Of a stretch of 5,368 nucleotides of DNA, positions 1 through 5,368 are shown piece after piece. The notes under the pieces were generated by a model, which worked only from the letters and a program-made list of their open reading frames with translations, did no database searches and was not told where the DNA came from. Source of the stretch: Lentimicrobiaceae bacterium (GTDB lineage: Bacteria; Bacteroidota; Bacteroidia; Bacteroidales; Lentimicrobiaceae); contig JAQVEI010000192.1 of assembly GCA_028697695.1 (NCBI GenBank), positions 1-5,368 of the forward strand, written 5' to 3'. Position numbers and translations under genes: made by a program. Each line of letters starts with the position of its first letter. Position 1 is the first letter of the stretch.

Positions 1-257
1 TTGTGGAAACCAGTCAGCCAAAAAATAAGATAATTCAAAGACTGTACCATTTCTACCAGACATTCATCACCGCTCCATTGGGCGGTTTGATTTCGGGCAA
101 CCGCGAAGCATACAACTATCTGGCTTACTCGGCCAATCATTACTATTCCATTCCTGAAATCACAAAAGTACTGCTGGATGCCGGCTTTTCAAAAGTAGAA
201 GGTTTTCCGCTCATGTTAGGCGCCACGGCTATAGTGGTAGCAACTAAAAAGGAGTAA
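1..257 (+). CDS. UbiE/COQ5-family SAM-dependent methyltransferase, C-terminal fragment
   Basis: The frame is open at the left edge and ends with TAA at 255-257, so about 85 C-terminal residues are visible; the first full codon is at 3 and the true start lies outside the window. The segment RLYHFYQTF, then GGLISGNREAYNYL, then a helix ending LLDAGFSKVEGFPL, follows the order of the C-terminus of UbiE/MenG enzymes (compare YRYLAES and DAGFESV in E. coli UbiE). Such enzymes C-methylate demethylmenaquinone (or a ubiquinone precursor) in the cytoplasm using S-adenosylmethionine; the SAM-binding Rossmann motifs would be upstream and cannot be seen. The usual YLPESI-type stretch reads YLAYSANHYYSI, and the end reads GATAIVVATKK, so a paralogue with another substrate is possible. 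Family assignment is fairly good; the exact menaquinone role is inferred. It converges on the next gene with a 134-base gap. Confidence 0.7.
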   Translation, partial: VETSQPKNKIIQRLYHFYQTFITAPLGGLISGNREAYNYLAYSANHYYSIPEITKVLLDAGFSKVEGFPLMLGATAIVVATKKE

Positions 258-367
258 TCGAACGGCTGCGGACATTGGTTTCGCCGGTCAACTGTGTAAA
301 GTTTAAAAATTCGCATACGGGAGTAAGACCTTCTCCATCTGAAATGTATTACAGCAAGGCAGCGTGA

Positions 368-396
368 GGTGATGCCAATCCAATCATCACATCACC
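368..396. repeat. Inverted repeat across the stop codon of the kinase-like gene
   Basis: GGTGATG (368-374) and CATCACC (390-396) form a perfect 7-bp stem with a 15-base loop, between two convergent genes. The right arm includes the TGA stop (392-394, minus strand). The same left arm could also pair with CATCAC at 385-390, because ATCAC is duplicated in tandem (386-390, 391-395), as is CAATC (376-380, 381-385). No T-run follows on either strand, so it is at best a weak bidirectional transcript end or an mRNA 3'-end stabiliser. The rest of the gap (258-367) shows no convincing gene or terminator. Confidence 0.3.
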
Positions 397-1078
397 CGAC
401 AATTCCCCGCTCTTTAAGCAGGGCCATTATCATTTTTATAATTTCCTCATGCTTCACTCTGCTACAATCGAAGGAAATGTCGAACAATTCGTTGGTGTCT
501 CCACCAACTTTAGTAAAGTCACGTTGAAATTTGTATCGTTTTAAATCAACTTTGGAAAGCAGAGCAAAAGCTTCTTCCCTGCTCAGGCCTTTACTTTCAA
601 TGAGGTTTCCAAGGCGGTAGCTAATGGGAGCCGTAAGGCGGATATGAATACCTGAAGTCATATTTCGTGTAATGGCTGCCCCCCCGCGGCCCACGATTAT
701 AACGTTTCCGGCCTGCGCACTGGTTTCGACCACCATGGCTATGGTTCGTCGTATTTTGCGATCGCTCTTATAGTATTTAACTGAGAATGAGTTTATTATT
801 TCGTCGATGATGGTACGATCAAGGCCGGCAGCAACCTTGCGCACATGATCGGCAGAAACGTTTAGCTCCCGGGCTGTTTCGTGTAAGATTTCTTTATTGA
901 CTATATCCCAGACGTGGTTTTGTTTTGCCAATGCATCATGTAGCATATGCGCCAGCGTATTGCCCTGGCATCCGTGTTCGCGGGAAATGGTAATAAAAGG
1001 TAAATTCTTCTGTTTTGAATCTTCCGCGCTTTTACGCTCAAAACTATCTACCATTACTTTAAGCAAAGTCTGTCCCAT
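392..1078 (-). CDS. Cytidylate kinase-like family protein (Cytidylate_kin2 type)
   Basis: This 228-residue protein matches the pattern of the cytidylate kinase-like (Cmk2) family of P-loop NMP-kinase-fold proteins. Residues 29-43 hold the N-terminal ITISRE motif with a nucleotide-loop equivalent (HGCQGNT, 35-41). Residues 58-72 (DIVNKEILHETAREL) correspond to the family's YDKELI region. INSFSVKYY follows at 95-103, then NVIIVGRGGAA (125-135), HIRLTAP (145-151), and the lid-like SREEA...VDLKRYKFQRDF (166-188) with D178 and R181. FDISFDCSR (199-207) fits the C-terminal strand. The classical GKS/T P-loop of true Cmk is absent, as is usual in this family, so CMP phosphorylation is unproven; the substrate is unknown. 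The ATG at 1076-1078 is chosen because a promoter-like site lies just upstream and the next in-frame ATG (codon 9) leaves too little leader. No Shine-Dalgarno is present. It follows the protease gene by 85 bases, probably with its own promoter. Confidence 0.8.
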   Translation of the reverse strand: MGQTLLKVMVDSFERKSAEDSKQKNLPFITISREHGCQGNTLAHMLHDALAKQNHVWDIVNKEILHETARELNVSADHVRKVAAGLDRTIIDEIINSFSVKYYKSDRKIRRTIAMVVETSAQAGNVIIVGRGGAAITRNMTSGIHIRLTAPISYRLGNLIESKGLSREEAFALLSKVDLKRYKFQRDFTKVGGDTNELFDISFDCSRVKHEEIIKMIMALLKERGIVG

Positions 1079-1098
1079 AATGAGCTGATTTGAAAAGG

Positions 1099-1130
1099 TA
1101 AATATAGAAAAAAATCATATATAAATCAAG
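1099..1130 (-). promoter_or_regulatory. Bacteroidota-type promoter candidate for the kinase-like gene
   Basis: Read on the minus strand, CTTG (1127-1130) is followed after 20 bases by TATATTTA (1099-1106). This fits the Bacteroidota primary sigma pattern TTG-N(about 20)-TAnnTTTG except for the final base. The ATG lies 20 bases downstream, giving a short leader. The 20-base spacer is almost entirely A/T. The site lies directly after the hairpin that follows the protease gene, which supports separate transcription. AT-rich DNA gives such matches easily, so confidence is limited. Confidence 0.4.
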
Positions 1131-1131
1131 T

Positions 1132-1156
1132 AAATCCGAAAAATTCAGCCGGATTT
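1132..1156 (-). terminator. Possible terminator hairpin after the protease gene
   Basis: AAATCCG (1132-1138) and CGGATTT (1150-1156) form a perfect 7-bp stem with an 11-base loop, starting 7 bases after the protease stop codon (1164-1166). There is no clean T-run after the stem on the minus strand, only TTACTTGATTTAT, so termination would be weak. Its position between the protease stop and the candidate promoter of the next gene is what makes it credible. Confidence 0.35.
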
Positions 1157-1163
1157 TATCTTA

Positions 1164-3320
1164 TTATTTTGGGTTGCCCAACCCGGTTTGTTTCAACAGG
1201 AAAGCCATTTCAAAAGCCACCTCTTTCAAAGCGTTGTAACGCCCGGTTGCGCCACCGTGACCCGACTCCATATTGGTACGCAGCAGCACTATATTGTCTC
1301 CTTTTTTAAGCGTCCTCAATTTTGCAACATACTTGGCTGGCTCATGATACAACACCTGTGAGTCGTTTAAACCACCGGTAACCAGCATATGCGGATATAC
1401 CTGAGCTTTGATATTATCGTAGGGTGAATAGGAAAGCATGTAATTGTAATATGCCTCTTCCCGCGGATCGCCCCATTCTTCGTACTCCTGAGTAGTTAAG
1501 GGCAATGAAGCATCCTGCATGGTGGTCATTACATCAACAAAAGGAACCTGTGCCACGGCAGCATTAAACAGCTCAGGCCGCATATTTACAACCGCTCCAA
1601 CCAGTAGTCCTCCGGCACTACCGCCCATAATTGATAGTCCGGACGGTGAAGTATATTTATCTGCAATCAACTTTTCAGCACAGGCAATGAAATCGTGAAA
1701 GGTATTATTCTTATTGAGTAGTTTTCCCTCTTCATACCATTGTTCGCCCAAATCACTTCCTCCTCGTATTTGAGCTACGGCAAATACAAACCCGCGGTCA
1801 ATCAAACTAAAAAAGTTGGATATAAAATACGCATCAGAACTCACTCCATAGCTGCCATATGAATAAAGTAATGCCGGATGCGTACCGTCCTTTTTAAAAC
1901 CTTTTTTATAAATGACTGAAACAGGCACCTGTTTTCCATCTTTGGCACCTGCCCACAATCTTTCTACAGTGTAATTGTCAGGATTAAATCCACCGGGAAT
2001 TTCCTGTTGTTTCAGCAGTTTACTTTCACCTGTATCCATATCATACTCAAAAGTACTTGCAGGGCGGTTTAACGAAGTGTAAATATAGCGGAGCTTATGG
2101 GCTGTATATTCAGGTGTTTCATCAGAATAAGCTGTATATACAGGCTCGGGAAATGAAATGGCTTTATGGGAATTGTCTCTAAGGCCAAGCACCTCAATGC
2201 CAATCAGTCCATTCTTTCTTGCAGTAGTTACCAGATAGTCCTGAAACACCTCCATACTTTCAATTTTAACGCTGTCGTTGTATGGGACCACGACTTTCCA
2301 GCTCAGCCTGTTTGTAAAGTTGCTGAGAGGCACTTCATAAACCATGCGGTTGAGATGAGCGCGGTCTTTATACAACACGAAAAACTTCTCTTTGTGATGT
2401 TCTACATCATATTCCACATCTTTAACACGTGGAATAAAAACCCTGAACTTTCCCATTGGATCGTTGGCGGATAAATACCAGTATTCGGATGTGGTTGAAC
2501 TGCCCGAGCGAATCAATATAAAGTCATTGGTTTTGGTCTTTTGAACGTACAATATAAACTGCTCATCCGGCTCTTCGAAAACCAGTTCAGCCTTTTCGGG
2601 ATGATTTATATCCATTCGATAAACCTTACTTGCCCTTAATGTTTCATCACCCAGCGTATAAAATATGGTCTTGTTGTCATTGCTCCAGGCCATTGCCTGC
2701 ACCTTGTCTATACTCACCGGGAGCTCCCTGCCGGATGCCAGATCCTTTATATGCAAAGTGAAATCGGCGAATGAACCCGTTTCATTGGATAGGTAGGCCA
2801 CCAGCTTGTTGTTTAAACTTACATCGTAAGCTGCAAAGATAAACGCCGGCTTATTTTCAGCCATTGCATTCACATCGAAAAGAATTTCTTCGACAGCACC
2901 TGCTGTTGTAGCTTTGCGGCAATAAATCCGGTATTGTTTACCTGCTTCGGTGCGTGAATAATAGTAGTAGCCATTATTGAGCCCGGGAACTGTTTCATCC
3001 GTTTCTTTAAGGCGTGACTTCATCTCATTAAAAAGTTGTTCCTGCAAACCTTCGGTAGATTTCATCACCGTATCACAGTAGGCATTTTCAGCCTCAAGAT
3101 ACGCAATCACTTCAGGATTTGACTTTTCTTTGAGCCAAAAATAATTGTCTGCTCTTTCATGGCCGAATTCGTTGAATGTATGTGGCACTATTTTGGCCCT
3201 GGGAGGGGCTGGAAAATTACTTTGCATAGCAGCGGTTGATTCCTGAGGTTGAGGCCGGTTACAGGCAGTGTGTAAAAACAGCACTGATACAGCCAGTAAA
3301 AAATGAGTTCTGTTTAACAT
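1164..3320 (-). CDS. ptrB: Oligopeptidase B-type S9 family serine peptidase, predicted lipoprotein
   Basis: This 718-residue member of the prolyl oligopeptidase family (S9A) cleaves peptides, not folded proteins. Residues 1-20 look like a lipoprotein signal (N3-R4, hydrophobic core 7-16, then LHTAC with Cys20 as the likely lipidated residue), implying an envelope location. An S9A N-terminus follows (about 39-80; PPRAKIVPH, then RADNYFWL), then a beta-propeller region (about 110-450) and the alpha/beta-hydrolase domain (about 480-712). The catalytic triad is Ser568 (GGSAGG), Asp653 (LNDSQV) and His688 (SGHGG). All three sit exactly 36 residues beyond E. coli PtrB Ser532, Asp617 and His652 as I recall that numbering. 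Glu612 and Glu614 in QEYEEWG match the PtrB Glu576/Glu578 pair that selects Arg/Lys at P1, so cleavage after basic residues is expected. Of the PtrB Asp460/Asp462 pair linked to P2 choice, Asp496 is kept but the second is Tyr498. The ATG at 3318-3320 is chosen because it gives the full signal peptide. No Shine-Dalgarno is seen. Confidence 0.9.
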   Translation of the reverse strand: MLNRTHFLLAVSVLFLHTACNRPQPQESTAAMQSNFPAPPRAKIVPHTFNEFGHERADNYFWLKEKSNPEVIAYLEAENAYCDTVMKSTEGLQEQLFNEMKSRLKETDETVPGLNNGYYYYSRTEAGKQYRIYCRKATTAGAVEEILFDVNAMAENKPAFIFAAYDVSLNNKLVAYLSNETGSFADFTLHIKDLASGRELPVSIDKVQAMAWSNDNKTIFYTLGDETLRASKVYRMDINHPEKAELVFEEPDEQFILYVQKTKTNDFILIRSGSSTTSEYWYLSANDPMGKFRVFIPRVKDVEYDVEHHKEKFFVLYKDRAHLNRMVYEVPLSNFTNRLSWKVVVPYNDSVKIESMEVFQDYLVTTARKNGLIGIEVLGLRDNSHKAISFPEPVYTAYSDETPEYTAHKLRYIYTSLNRPASTFEYDMDTGESKLLKQQEIPGGFNPDNYTVERLWAGAKDGKQVPVSVIYKKGFKKDGTHPALLYSYGSYGVSSDAYFISNFFSLIDRGFVFAVAQIRGGSDLGEQWYEEGKLLNKNNTFHDFIACAEKLIADKYTSPSGLSIMGGSAGGLLVGAVVNMRPELFNAAVAQVPFVDVMTTMQDASLPLTTQEYEEWGDPREEAYYNYMLSYSPYDNIKAQVYPHMLVTGGLNDSQVLYHEPAKYVAKLRTLKKGDNIVLLRTNMESGHGGATGRYNALKEVAFEMAFLLKQTGLGNPK

Positions 3321-3569
3321 GGCGCAAATGAAAATAAAAAAGTAAAATTAAATAAACCGTTGATATGCAGGACATGTTTCATTAACACAATAATAATAGT
3401 TTCTATCCGGGCAAAATAATGTTAAAATAAACCCTTGTAACTTGATTTACCAGTCGGTATATGCCAAATGTCAATGATTACCGTGTTTTCTACTTCGTAT
3501 ATTTATAAACGTCCGGGTTGAAATGGTTTCTTACCATCCAATGAGGCTCAGAGGAGCCGGCTATCTGTT
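3321..3569. other. AT-rich spacer upstream of the protease gene, no gene seen
   Basis: These 249 bases lie after rpoN and before the protease start. No coding frame on either strand looks real. On the minus strand TTTTG-N16-TATTATTG and a TAATTTTA closer to the ATG resemble Bacteroidota promoter elements, but the first has a short spacer and the second lacks a TTG, so no promoter is called. TGCATATCAAC on the minus strand (3359-3369) is also found in the asnS-rpoN spacer. No sigma-54 site (TGGCAC-N5-TTGC) was found here. Confidence 0.5.
3523..3558 (-). terminator. Two small hairpins after rpoN, possible weak terminator
   Basis: Eleven bases after the rpoN stop (minus strand) GGCTC-CTCT-GAGCC (3545-3558) forms a 5-bp, mostly G/C hairpin. 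It is followed closely by ATGGT-AAGAA-ACCAT (3523-3537), another 5-bp stem. Neither is followed by a proper T-run, only TTC, so a factor-independent terminator is not certain. Position right after the stop codon is the main support. Confidence 0.3.
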
Positions 3570-5033
3570 CTAAAGCTCTTTCCGTAATCTGGCCACCGGA
3601 ATACTCAATTGTTCCCGATACTTGGCTACAGTGCGTCGGGCAATATTGTAGCCCTTTTCTTTTAAAATATCGGTCAATTGCTCATCGGTCAGGGGTTTAA
3701 TTTTATCCTCGCTTTCGATACAATCGGAAAGTATTTTTTTGATTTCACGGGTAGATACCTCCTCACCGGAATCTGTTTGCATTGACTCGGAGAAAAATGT
3801 TTTGAGCAGGAATGTTCCAAAGGGTGTTTGTACATATTTGGAATTGGCCACCCGTGAGATGGTTGAGATGTCCAATCCGACAATTTCCGCGATATCTTTC
3901 AGAATCATAGGACGCAGTTTGGTTTCATCTCCGGTAAGGAAATACTCGCTTTGGTATTCCATAATTGCCGACATGGTAACGTACAGGGTATTCTGGCGTT
4001 GTTTAATGGCATCGATAAACCAGCGGGCAGAATCAATCTTTTGCTTAATAAACATTACCGCATCCTTTTGGCTGTTTGACTTTGTTTTGCTTTCGGCATA
4101 AGTTTCCAGCATGTCCACATAGGTGCGGCTCAGCCTAAGCTCGGGAGTGTTGCGCGAATTTACCTGAAGCTCCAGCTCATGGTCCTTAATGTAGATAAAG
4201 AAGTCGGGCATAATATAATGGTTAGCCCGCACGGTTTCGCCCATGGAGTTGCCGGGCTTTGGATTGAGCTTCAGTATTTCATTCAGGGCGTCCCGCAGTT
4301 CATCCTCGGTAATCTTAGCCCGGCGTATAATTTTGTCGTAGTGTTTTTTGGTAAGCTCATCAAAGTACTTGTCTACCAGAACAAGCGCCAACGCTACCTG
4401 AGGGGTTTGGGTGAAGCGGCGCAACTGAATCATAAGACACTCGCGTAAATCACGTGCACCCACTCCCGGGGGGTCAAACTCCTGAACAATGGTTAAAAGT
4501 TCATTGAGCTCTTCCACGCTGGTCACAATGTTCTGAGTAAATGCAAGGTCATCCACCATAGCCGGTAATGGACGGTTCAGGTAGCCGGAATCGTCGAGAT
4601 TACCAATAATGTAGCGGGCAATAATCATTTGGCGATCATCCAGATGACGCAGGCCCAACTGCTGTAGCAACACTTCATGAAAACTAATGCCCGAAGCAAA
4701 GGGAACTTCACGTTGTTCATCGTCGGCGCTGGTGTTGTTGGCATTTAAGCGGTAAGCCGGAATATCATCATCATCAAGATATTCGGTAATATCAAAATCA
4801 TCCCGTTCTTTTTCGAGTTCTTCAACCGGATCAGGTTCGGTTTCGGAAACAGACTCGTCGGCATCGTTGCGTATTTCCGGGTCCGAGGCATCTTCAAGTG
4901 CAGGATTTTCTTCAATTTCCTGCTTAATCCGTTGTTCTAAAGCTATGGAAGGTATTTGCAGCAGCTTCATCAACAAAATTTGTTGAGGTGAAAGCTTCTG
5001 TAGTAATTTTTGCTGCAGTTTTTGAGTTAACAT
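3570..5033 (-). CDS. rpoN: RNA polymerase sigma-54 factor RpoN
   Basis: This 487-residue protein has the full sigma-54 layout. Residues 1-48 are the Gln/Leu-rich activator-interacting region (QKLLQKLSPQQILLMKLLQ, then EENPALED). Residues about 49-110 are a strongly acidic linker. The core-binding domain follows (about 115-300) with FDPPGVGARDLRECL (186-200) and LNPKPG (256-261). The DNA-binding part holds a helix-turn-helix (LKDIAEIVGLDISTISRVAN, 378-397) that reads the -12 element, then VQTPFGTFLLKTFFS. The RpoN box ARRTVAKYRE (465-474), which reads the -24 element, lies near the C-terminus. It binds core RNA polymerase and recognises GG/GC promoters that need an ATP-driven enhancer-binding activator; no such activator is encoded here. 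Length is typical and no key motif is missing. The ATG at 5031-5033 gives the expected N-terminus. It lies 114 bases after asnS on the same strand, with a promoter-like site and an inverted repeat in the gap. Confidence 0.97.
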   Translation of the reverse strand: MLTQKLQQKLLQKLSPQQILLMKLLQIPSIALEQRIKQEIEENPALEDASDPEIRNDADESVSETEPDPVEELEKERDDFDITEYLDDDDIPAYRLNANNTSADDEQREVPFASGISFHEVLLQQLGLRHLDDRQMIIARYIIGNLDDSGYLNRPLPAMVDDLAFTQNIVTSVEELNELLTIVQEFDPPGVGARDLRECLMIQLRRFTQTPQVALALVLVDKYFDELTKKHYDKIIRRAKITEDELRDALNEILKLNPKPGNSMGETVRANHYIMPDFFIYIKDHELELQVNSRNTPELRLSRTYVDMLETYAESKTKSNSQKDAVMFIKQKIDSARWFIDAIKQRQNTLYVTMSAIMEYQSEYFLTGDETKLRPMILKDIAEIVGLDISTISRVANSKYVQTPFGTFLLKTFFSESMQTDSGEEVSTREIKKILSDCIESEDKIKPLTDEQLTDILKEKGYNIARRTVAKYREQLSIPVARLRKEL

Positions 5034-5063
5034 GTAGGGTTGATATTAGTCACAATTATTGAG

Positions 5064-5090
5064 CCAAGATACAAAAAATTATTTTATCAA
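5064..5090 (-). promoter_or_regulatory. Candidate promoter for rpoN
   Basis: On the minus strand TTG (5088-5090) is followed after 16 bases by TATCTTGG (5064-5071), close to the Bacteroidota TAnnTTTG element. The rpoN ATG is 30 bases downstream. The spacer is shorter than the usual 17 to 23, so this is a moderate match. It lies between the two arms of the inverted repeat, so a transcript starting here would carry only the start-proximal arm. Confidence 0.33.
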
Positions 5091-5095
5091 TAACC
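5073..5095 (-). terminator. Possible weak intrinsic terminator of asnS
   Basis: On the minus strand TTATT-GATAA-AATAA (5079-5093) makes a 5-bp A/T stem, extendable by two G-U pairs (5094-5095 with 5077-5078), and is followed by six T (5073-5078). A T-run right after a stem is the form of an intrinsic terminator, but an all-A/T stem is weak. It overlaps the spacer of the candidate rpoN promoter. Confidence 0.25.
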
Positions 5096-5122
5096 GGCGA
5101 CCTTTATTTTTATTTGCATATC

Positions 5123-5136
5123 AACCTTACCAGGTT
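5123..5136 (-). other. Small hairpin just after asnS, competing with the long inverted repeat
   Basis: On the minus strand AACCT-GGTA-AGGTT forms a 5-bp stem with a 4-base loop, 11 bases after the asnS stop. There is no T-run after it, so it is not a standard terminator. Its AGGTT half is part of the arm 5118-5130, so this local hairpin and the long-range stem with 5034-5046 cannot both form. Confidence 0.35.
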
Positions 5137-5147
5137 ATGATTATTGG

Positions 5148-5368
5148 TTAAAACTCAGCGTTTTGCGGTGTCCTTGGAAAAGGAATCACATCGCGTATAT
5201 TGGCCATACCTGTAATGAACAACATGAGTCGCTCAAATCCCAGTCCAAACCCTGCATGAGGTGCGGTACCGTATTTGCGGGTATCGAGGTACCACCATAT
5301 ATCTTTTTCAGGGATATCCAGTTCACGGCAACGGTTCACCAGTTTTTGATAATCTTCTTCCCGTTGCG
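5148..5368 (-). CDS. asnS: Asparaginyl-tRNA synthetase, C-terminal fragment
   Basis: The minus-strand frame is open to the right edge and ends with TAA at 5148-5150, giving about 73 C-terminal residues. The first visible residues are QREEDYQKL, which matches the family's GSQREER segment; the GTG at 5337-5339 is an internal valine, not the start. WWYLDTRKYG, then PHAGFGLGFERLMLFITG (class II motif 3, with the arginine that contacts ATP), then NIRDVIPFPRTPQNAEF, is close to the end of E. coli AsnS. The enzyme charges tRNA-Asn with asparagine in the cytoplasm. The closing PFPRTPQNAEF with asparagine-type wording separates it from AspRS, whose ending differs. The anticodon-binding N-terminal domain and motifs 1 and 2 lie outside the window. 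rpoN follows on the same strand. Confidence 0.96.
   Translation of the reverse strand, partial: QREEDYQKLVNRCRELDIPEKDIWWYLDTRKYGTAPHAGFGLGFERLMLFITGMANIRDVIPFPRTPQNAEF

Larger units (their letters stand above)
5034..5130. repeat. 13-base inverted repeat spanning the asnS-rpoN spacer
   Basis: GTAGGGTTGATAT (5034-5046) and ATATCAACCTTAC (5118-5130) are reverse complements at 12 of 13 positions; the odd pair is G-U in RNA. The arms are 71 bases apart. In the minus-strand transcript the second arm ends directly at the rpoN AUG, and the first lies 17 bases after the asnS stop. Pairing would put the ribosome landing site of rpoN in a stem, but only in transcripts that read through from asnS. It may instead be a protein-binding pair in DNA. 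The repeat itself is visible; any function is inferred. Confidence 0.5.

Noticed and set aside
271..289. Imperfect hairpin after the methyltransferase as a terminator
   Set aside because: Stem has a 2-base bulge and a wobble, and no T-run follows.
248..367. Open plus-strand frame just after the methyltransferase (about 39 codons, ending TGA at 365-367)
   Set aside because: No ATG or GTG start near its beginning, no recognisable motif, and it overlaps the methyltransferase end; likely chance.
897..1088. 63-codon plus-strand frame opposite the kinase-like gene
   Set aside because: Lies antisense to the conserved start of the kinase-like gene; Cys/Ser-rich product with no family likeness.
2166..2474. 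102-codon plus-strand frame opposite the protease gene
   Set aside because: Antisense shadow of the protease propeller region; no domain pattern or start signal.
3321..3569. Riboswitch or small RNA in the 249-base spacer
   Set aside because: Only short AT-rich stems were found and no known riboswitch core could be recognised.
3689..3883. 64-codon minus-strand frame within rpoN in another phase
   Set aside because: Inside the conserved DNA-binding part of rpoN; no own features.
3739..4101. 120-codon plus-strand frame opposite rpoN
   Set aside because: Antisense to conserved sigma-54 sequence; product resembles no family.
4179..4448. 89-codon plus-strand frame opposite rpoN
   Set aside because: Antisense to the core-binding region of sigma-54; chance frame.
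4741..4920. Possible low-complexity or repeat DNA (ATC/TTC-rich)
   Set aside because: It encodes the normal acidic linker of sigma-54, where Asp and Glu codons repeat.

Overview
The window looks like ordinary chromosomal DNA from a member of the Bacteroidota. Three things suggest this. None of the three complete genes has a Shine-Dalgarno sequence before its start codon. The promoter-like sites resemble the TTG / TAnnTTTG pattern of this phylum. The neighbouring pair asnS-rpoN is, as far as I recall, common there. No phage, transposon, CRISPR, tRNA, rRNA or defence-type gene was seen, and codon use shows no obvious foreign segment.

Layout, left to right. Positions 1-257 (+) hold the C-terminal end of a UbiE/COQ5-type methyltransferase cut by the left edge. 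It converges on a minus-strand gene (392-1078) for a cytidylate kinase-like protein. Next, also on the minus strand, is a prolyl-oligopeptidase-family protease of the oligopeptidase B type (1164-3320), which carries a lipoprotein-like signal. After a 249-base AT-rich spacer comes rpoN, sigma-54 (3570-5033, minus). The right edge cuts asnS, asparaginyl-tRNA synthetase, whose C-terminus is at 5148-5368 (minus). Transcription of the four minus-strand genes runs asnS, rpoN, protease, kinase-like gene.

The gaps of 85 to 249 bases, each with hairpins and in two cases a promoter-like site, suggest mostly separate transcription units rather than one tight operon. The gene products share no evident pathway: translation (asnS), transcription initiation (rpoN), envelope proteolysis (protease), nucleotide or small-molecule phosphorylation (kinase-like) and probably quinone methylation (UbiE-like).

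The most notable non-coding signal is in the 114-base asnS-rpoN spacer. A 13-base inverted repeat with 12 matches has one arm directly against the rpoN start codon and the other just after asnS, with a promoter-like site between them. In a read-through transcript the two arms could pair and mask the rpoN start; a transcript starting at the internal promoter would lack one arm. This is inference from sequence only. I found no convincing new multi-gene system.
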